Source: an uncultured Clostridia bacterium
Lineage (GTDB): Bacteria > Bacillota > Clostridia > Oscillospirales > CAG-272
Direction: 5' to 3'
NCBI GenBank assembly: GCA_904501715.1
Contig: CAJGCD010000035.1
Location: 1-16,679 of the forward strand
Length of the DNA: 16,679 nucleotides
In this document: one piece after another, positions 14,646 through 16,679 of the stretch
How positions within the stretch are numbered: the first letter of the stretch is position 1
Layout of the letters: each line of letters begins with the position of its first letter
Position numbers and translations under genes: made by a program
The notes under the pieces: generated by a model
Databases searched by the model: none
Told to the model about the DNA's origin: nothing
The model's input: the letters and a program-made list of their open reading frames with translations, nothing else

Positions 14646-15107
14646 ATGACACTCAGTGAAAAGGCTGCATACATCCAGGGATTGGCAGACGGTCTTGATT
14701 TGGATGAAAGCACAAAGGAAGGCAAGCTTATTGCCGCTCTTATCGACCTTGTGGGAGAGATGAGCGATGCTATCGCAGAGATAGACGAGGACCTTGATAC
14801 CCTCAACGAGTATATCGAGGAGATAGACGAGGATCTGGGAAGCGTAGAGGAATATCTCTACGACGAATGCGATTGTGATGATTGCGATGATTACGAGTGC
14901 GACGGCAATTGCTGTGATTGCGACGAGGATTGCGAGTTGGCTGACGAGGATTTCTTTGAGGCTGAATGTCCTTCCTGCGGTGAGATCATCTGCTTTGACG
15001 GAAGCATTGACCCCGAGGATATCGCATGTCCCGCTTGCGGTGAGAAGTTCGAGTGCATTATAGCTGAAGAGGATCTTGATGACCTTAAGGCTATTGACGC
15101 TGAATGA
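14646..15107 (+). CDS. Acidic cysteine-rich zinc-ribbon protein of the clostridial CD1247-like type
   Basis: This 153-residue, extremely acidic protein has no known function. Residues 1-70 form an alpha-helical domain (LSEKAAYIQGLADGLDLD..) resembling the N-terminal domain of the clostridial CD1247 family, which I recall as commonly lying next to efp. Residues 73-99 are an Asp/Cys-rich stretch with eight cysteines (75, 77, 80, 85, 89, 90, 92, 96), suggestive of metal binding. Residues 108-131 hold a zinc ribbon with CPSCGE and CPACGE. The ribosome binding site ACGGAGGG and the 19-base gap after efp indicate one operon. No signal peptide or membrane segment is present, so it should be cytoplasmic. 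Confidence 0.75.
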   Translation: MTLSEKAAYIQGLADGLDLDESTKEGKLIAALIDLVGEMSDAIAEIDEDLDTLNEYIEEIDEDLGSVEEYLYDECDCDDCDDYECDGNCCDCDEDCELADEDFFEAECPSCGEIICFDGSIDPEDIACPACGEKFECIIAEEDLDDLKAIDAE

Positions 15108-15130
15108 TTTTCGATCAAAAAAACACACGG

Positions 15131-15153
15131 ACAGACCGACTTTGTCGGTCTGT
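15131..15153 (+). terminator. Rho-independent terminator of the efp operon
   Basis: ACAGACCGA (15131-15139) pairs with TCGGTCTGT (15145-15153) around a 5-base loop and is followed by TTGCTTTTG. It lies 23 bases after the stop of the acidic gene and directly before the next promoter. Confidence 0.85.
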
Positions 15154-15194
15154 TTGCTTTTGTAGAAAATAGTGAAAAAAATTGAAAAAAACTA

Positions 15195-15223
15195 TTGACA
15201 TACAAAAAGGGAAGTGGTATAAT
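15195..15223 (+). promoter_or_regulatory. Consensus sigma-A promoter of rpmG-secE-nusG-rplK
   Basis: A perfect TTGACA (15195-15200), 17-base spacer and perfect TATAAT (15218-15223). Transcription should start near 15230. This strength fits a ribosomal protein operon. Confidence 0.9.
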
Positions 15224-15229
15224 AGTGAT

Positions 15230-15387
15230 ACCTCTGCGAGTAGGCTTTTTTTGTGTGTCGATATGCGCCATCGCCGAAAGGCATCGAAACACACTACTTG
15301 GTGAGGGAGGTACACGGATCGCAGTTAAGGGCGCTTCAGCGTGCCCGAGACGAAGGTCAAATATTTTGAAAATGGAGGTGCCGCTAA
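15230..15387 (+). promoter_or_regulatory. Long structured 5' leader of rpmG
   Basis: About 158 bases lie between the predicted transcription start and rpmG. A long hairpin is evident: AGTA (15239-15242) with TACT (15295-15298), GTGTGT (15253-15258) with ACACAC (15289-15294), CGAT (15259-15262) with ATCG (15283-15286) across a two-base bulge, and a GCC-GAAA-GGC tip (15273-15282). A possible closing helix pairs CTGCGA (15234-15239) with TCGCAG (15319-15324), competing for one base with AGTA. A second small hairpin is formed by GGGCGC and GCGTGCCC (about 15329-15346). GGAGGTG at 15374-15380 is the rpmG ribosome binding site. The fold does not match any riboswitch or ribosomal leader I know. Confidence 0.5.
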
Positions 15388-15549
15388 ATGGCTAATGATG
15401 CAAGAGTTAAGATTACTCTGGTATGCACAGAGTGCAAGCAGAGAAATTACGACACAAAGAAGAACAAGAAAAACGACCCTGACAGACTTGAGCTGAAGAA
15501 GTACTGCAGGTTCTGCCGTAAGCACACTCTTCACAAAGAATCTAAGTAA
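15388..15549 (+). CDS. rpmG: 50S ribosomal protein L33
   Basis: This 53-residue basic protein is a component of the large ribosomal subunit near the E site. It opens MANDARVKITLVCTEC and has the paired motifs CTEC (residues 13-16) and CRFC (36-39), the four cysteines of the zinc-binding form of L33. Between them is the conserved RNYDTKKNKKNDPDRLELKKY block. Zinc-containing L33 is often one of two versions in Firmicutes, the other being cysteine-free and used under zinc limitation; only this one is in the window. GGAGGTG lies seven bases before the ATG. The rpmG-secE-nusG-rplK order is typical of Firmicutes. Confidence 0.95.
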   Translation: MANDARVKITLVCTECKQRNYDTKKNKKNDPDRLELKKYCRFCRKHTLHKESK

Positions 15550-15568
15550 TTTTGGAGGATAAGTGAAG

Positions 15569-15835
15569 ATGGCAGAGAAAGAGAAGAACGTAGCTGAGGT
15601 CGAGACCAAGCAGGCAAAGCCCGAAAAGGTAAAGAAGGAAAAGAAAAAGGGCAGAGCAAAGAACGCTTGGAAGGGCTTCAGAAGCGAACTCAAGAAAATC
15701 GTATGGCCCACGTGGAAGCAGGTTCTTAAGAATACCGGTATCGTAGTGGTTATAGTGCTTATATGCACGCTGGCGATAGGTGCTCTTGATATTGCTTTCA
15801 GAGAAGGCTTTGATGCACTTGTAAATCTCTTTTAA
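15569..15835 (+). CDS. secE: Preprotein translocase subunit SecE
   Basis: SecE clamps the SecY channel in the cytoplasmic membrane. The 88-residue protein is the short Gram-positive form: a lysine-rich N-terminus (1-30), the conserved cytoplasmic amphipathic helix FRSELKKIVWPTWKQV (37-52) and a single transmembrane helix (about 56-76). GGAGGAT lies at 15554-15560. A GTG at 15563 would add two residues; the ATG at 15569 is chosen as the commoner start codon. It lies 19 bases after rpmG. Confidence 0.95.
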   Translation: MAEKEKNVAEVETKQAKPEKVKKEKKKGRAKNAWKGFRSELKKIVWPTWKQVLKNTGIVVVIVLICTLAIGALDIAFREGFDALVNLF

Positions 15836-15857
15836 TAAAATTTAAAGAGGAAAAATT

Positions 15858-16400
15858 ATGAGTGATATCAATGAAATGAATGTCGGTGTGAGATGGTATG
15901 TGGCGCACACTTACTCCGGATACGAAAACAAGGTTAAAGCAAGCCTTGAAAAGATCGTCGAAAACCGTGGACTTGGACATCTTATCTTCGATATCAAAAT
16001 TCCCGTTGAGACCGTTATAGAAAAGAACGGTGACAAGGAGAAGGAAGTCGAGATGAAGATCTTTCCTTGCTACGTCTACGTAAAGATGATAATGACCGAG
16101 GAGAGCTGGCACGCGGTAAGAAACATTACCGGTGTTACGGGCTTCGTAGGCCCCGGCTCACGTCCTACACCCCTTACCGAGGCAGAGGTGGAGTCGCTCA
16201 ACATAGAAGAGAAGTCTCCTGTAACTGTGCTTAAGTTTAAGGAAGGCGATGAGGTGGTTATTACCAGTGGACTGTTTGAGGGATACAACGGAACCGTTCA
16301 GACAGTATCCGACGATTTGAAGGTAGTTACGGTGCTCGTTAAGAGAGGACGCCGTGATATGTCCGTTGAACTTGACGCAAGCGTAGTAAAGCTTGCATAA
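15858..16400 (+). CDS. nusG: Transcription termination/antitermination factor NusG
   Basis: NusG binds RNA polymerase and regulates pausing, elongation and coupling to translation. The 180-residue protein has the NGN domain (about 11-115; WYVAHTYSGYENK at 13-25, GVTGFVG at 92-98) and the C-terminal KOW domain (about 126-178; FKEGDEVVITSGLFEGYNG). The NGN motif usually written FPGYV reads FPCYV, with Cys71. GAGGAAAA lies before the ATG. It follows secE after 22 bases. Confidence 0.97.
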   Translation: MSDINEMNVGVRWYVAHTYSGYENKVKASLEKIVENRGLGHLIFDIKIPVETVIEKNGDKEKEVEMKIFPCYVYVKMIMTEESWHAVRNITGVTGFVGPGSRPTPLTEAEVESLNIEEKSPVTVLKFKEGDEVVITSGLFEGYNGTVQTVSDDLKVVTVLVKRGRRDMSVELDASVVKLA

Positions 16401-16402
16401 CC

Positions 16403-16448
16403 GTGGCGCACGCCACAGTGGGAGGGAGAAAAATTTTGTAATTCTCCC
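16403..16448 (+). promoter_or_regulatory. Two hairpins in the nusG-rplK gap, possible leader
   Basis: GTGGC (16403-16407) pairs with GCCAC (16412-16416), and GGGAGAA (16424-16430) pairs with TTCTCCC (16442-16448). Neither is followed by a T-run, so they are not obvious terminators. In many bacteria protein L1 represses the rplK-rplA unit by binding a site in this leader; that role here is inference. GGAGGT at 16465-16470 is the rplK ribosome binding site. Confidence 0.35.
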
Positions 16449-16479
16449 GTAAATTCACCACGATGGAGGTATTTTAATT

Positions 16480-16679
16480 ATGGCAAAGAAAGTTATGGGT
16501 TACATCAAGCTGCAGTTGCCCGCCGGAAAGGCAACTCCCCAGCCCCCCGTAGGTCCTGCACTCGGTCAGTACGGTGTAGCGATCCCTGTATTTACAAAGG
16601 AATTTAACGAAAGAACCAAGAACGATATGGGACTTATCATCCCTGTTGTTATTACTGTTTACGCAGACCGTTCTTTCAC
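16480..16679 (+). CDS. rplK: 50S ribosomal protein L11, 3' end beyond window
   Basis: The first 66 residues of L11 are present before the window ends. L11 forms the GTPase-associated centre with 23S rRNA and is needed for RelA activation. The opening MAKKVMGYIKLQLPAGKATP, the PPVGPALGQ motif (22-30) and IIPVVITVYADRSF (53-66) are typical. Residues 32-36 read GVAIP where most bacteria have GVNIM or close variants. GGAGGT lies nine bases upstream of the ATG. The gene is cut by the window edge, not by a mutation. Confidence 0.97.
   Translation, partial: MAKKVMGYIKLQLPAGKATPQPPVGPALGQYGVAIPVFTKEFNERTKNDMGLIIPVVITVYADRSF

Noticed and set aside
14003..14806. Minus-strand frame of 267 codons opposite efp
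   Set aside because: It lies antisense to the whole of efp, which has clear motifs, promoter and ribosome binding site. The translated protein shows no family features.
14583..15128. Minus-strand frame of 181 codons opposite the acidic zinc-ribbon gene
   Set aside because: It is the shadow of a gene rich in GAN and TGN codons, which read as hydrophobic codons on the other strand. It has no independent start signal.
15230..15387. Possible tRNA or known riboswitch upstream of rpmG
   Set aside because: No cloverleaf, T-loop sequence or CCA end is present, and the conserved cores I know for common riboswitches are not found.

Overview
The window looks like chromosomal DNA of an endospore-forming member of the Clostridia (Firmicutes/Bacillota), probably an uncultured gut lineage. 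The basis is the Firmicutes gene order (yicC-remA-gmk-rpoZ-priA-def-fmt-yugP-rsmB-rlmN-PASTA-rsgA-thiN), a 27-codon spoVM beyond thiN, consensus sigma-A promoters, strong GGAGG ribosome binding sites and GC-rich palindromic repeats of a kind I associate with gut clostridia. The assignment rests on gene content, not on a database search.

Layout. (1) Positions 1-433 hold no gene, only a cluster of nested palindromes. (2) 434-517 (minus) is spoVM, a sporulation gene too short for most ORF callers. (3) 631-1836 (plus) is an intact but degenerate asparagine-synthetase-like protein that has lost its N-terminal cysteine and its ATP-binding loop. (4) 1827-13775 (minus) is one compact run of thirteen genes, apparently transcribed from a perfect TTGACA-17-TATAAT promoter at 13825-13853: yicC, remA, gmk, rpoZ, priA, def, fmt, yugP, rsmB, rlmN, an orphan PASTA-repeat membrane protein, rsgA and thiN. 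(5) A divergent promoter at 13996-14024 drives efp and an acidic, cysteine-rich zinc-ribbon protein, ending at a terminator at 15131-15153. (6) A third strong promoter (15195-15223) and a structured leader of about 160 nt precede rpmG-secE-nusG-rplK; rplK runs off the window end.

Functionally this is core information processing. It covers nucleotide supply (gmk), an RNA polymerase subunit (rpoZ), replication restart (priA), N-formylation and deformylation of nascent proteins (fmt, def), rRNA modification (rsmB, rlmN), 30S maturation (rsgA), polyproline translation (efp), transcription elongation (nusG), secretion (secE) and ribosomal proteins (rpmG, rplK).

The departures from the usual layout are the main interest. 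Where Firmicutes normally carry the phosphatase/kinase pair prpC-prkC, there is only a transmembrane protein with three PASTA repeats and a basic cytoplasmic tail, with no kinase domain and no phosphatase gene. coaBC is absent between rpoZ and priA, and rpe is absent between rsgA and thiN. I found no defence system, CRISPR array, prophage, insertion sequence or tRNA gene.
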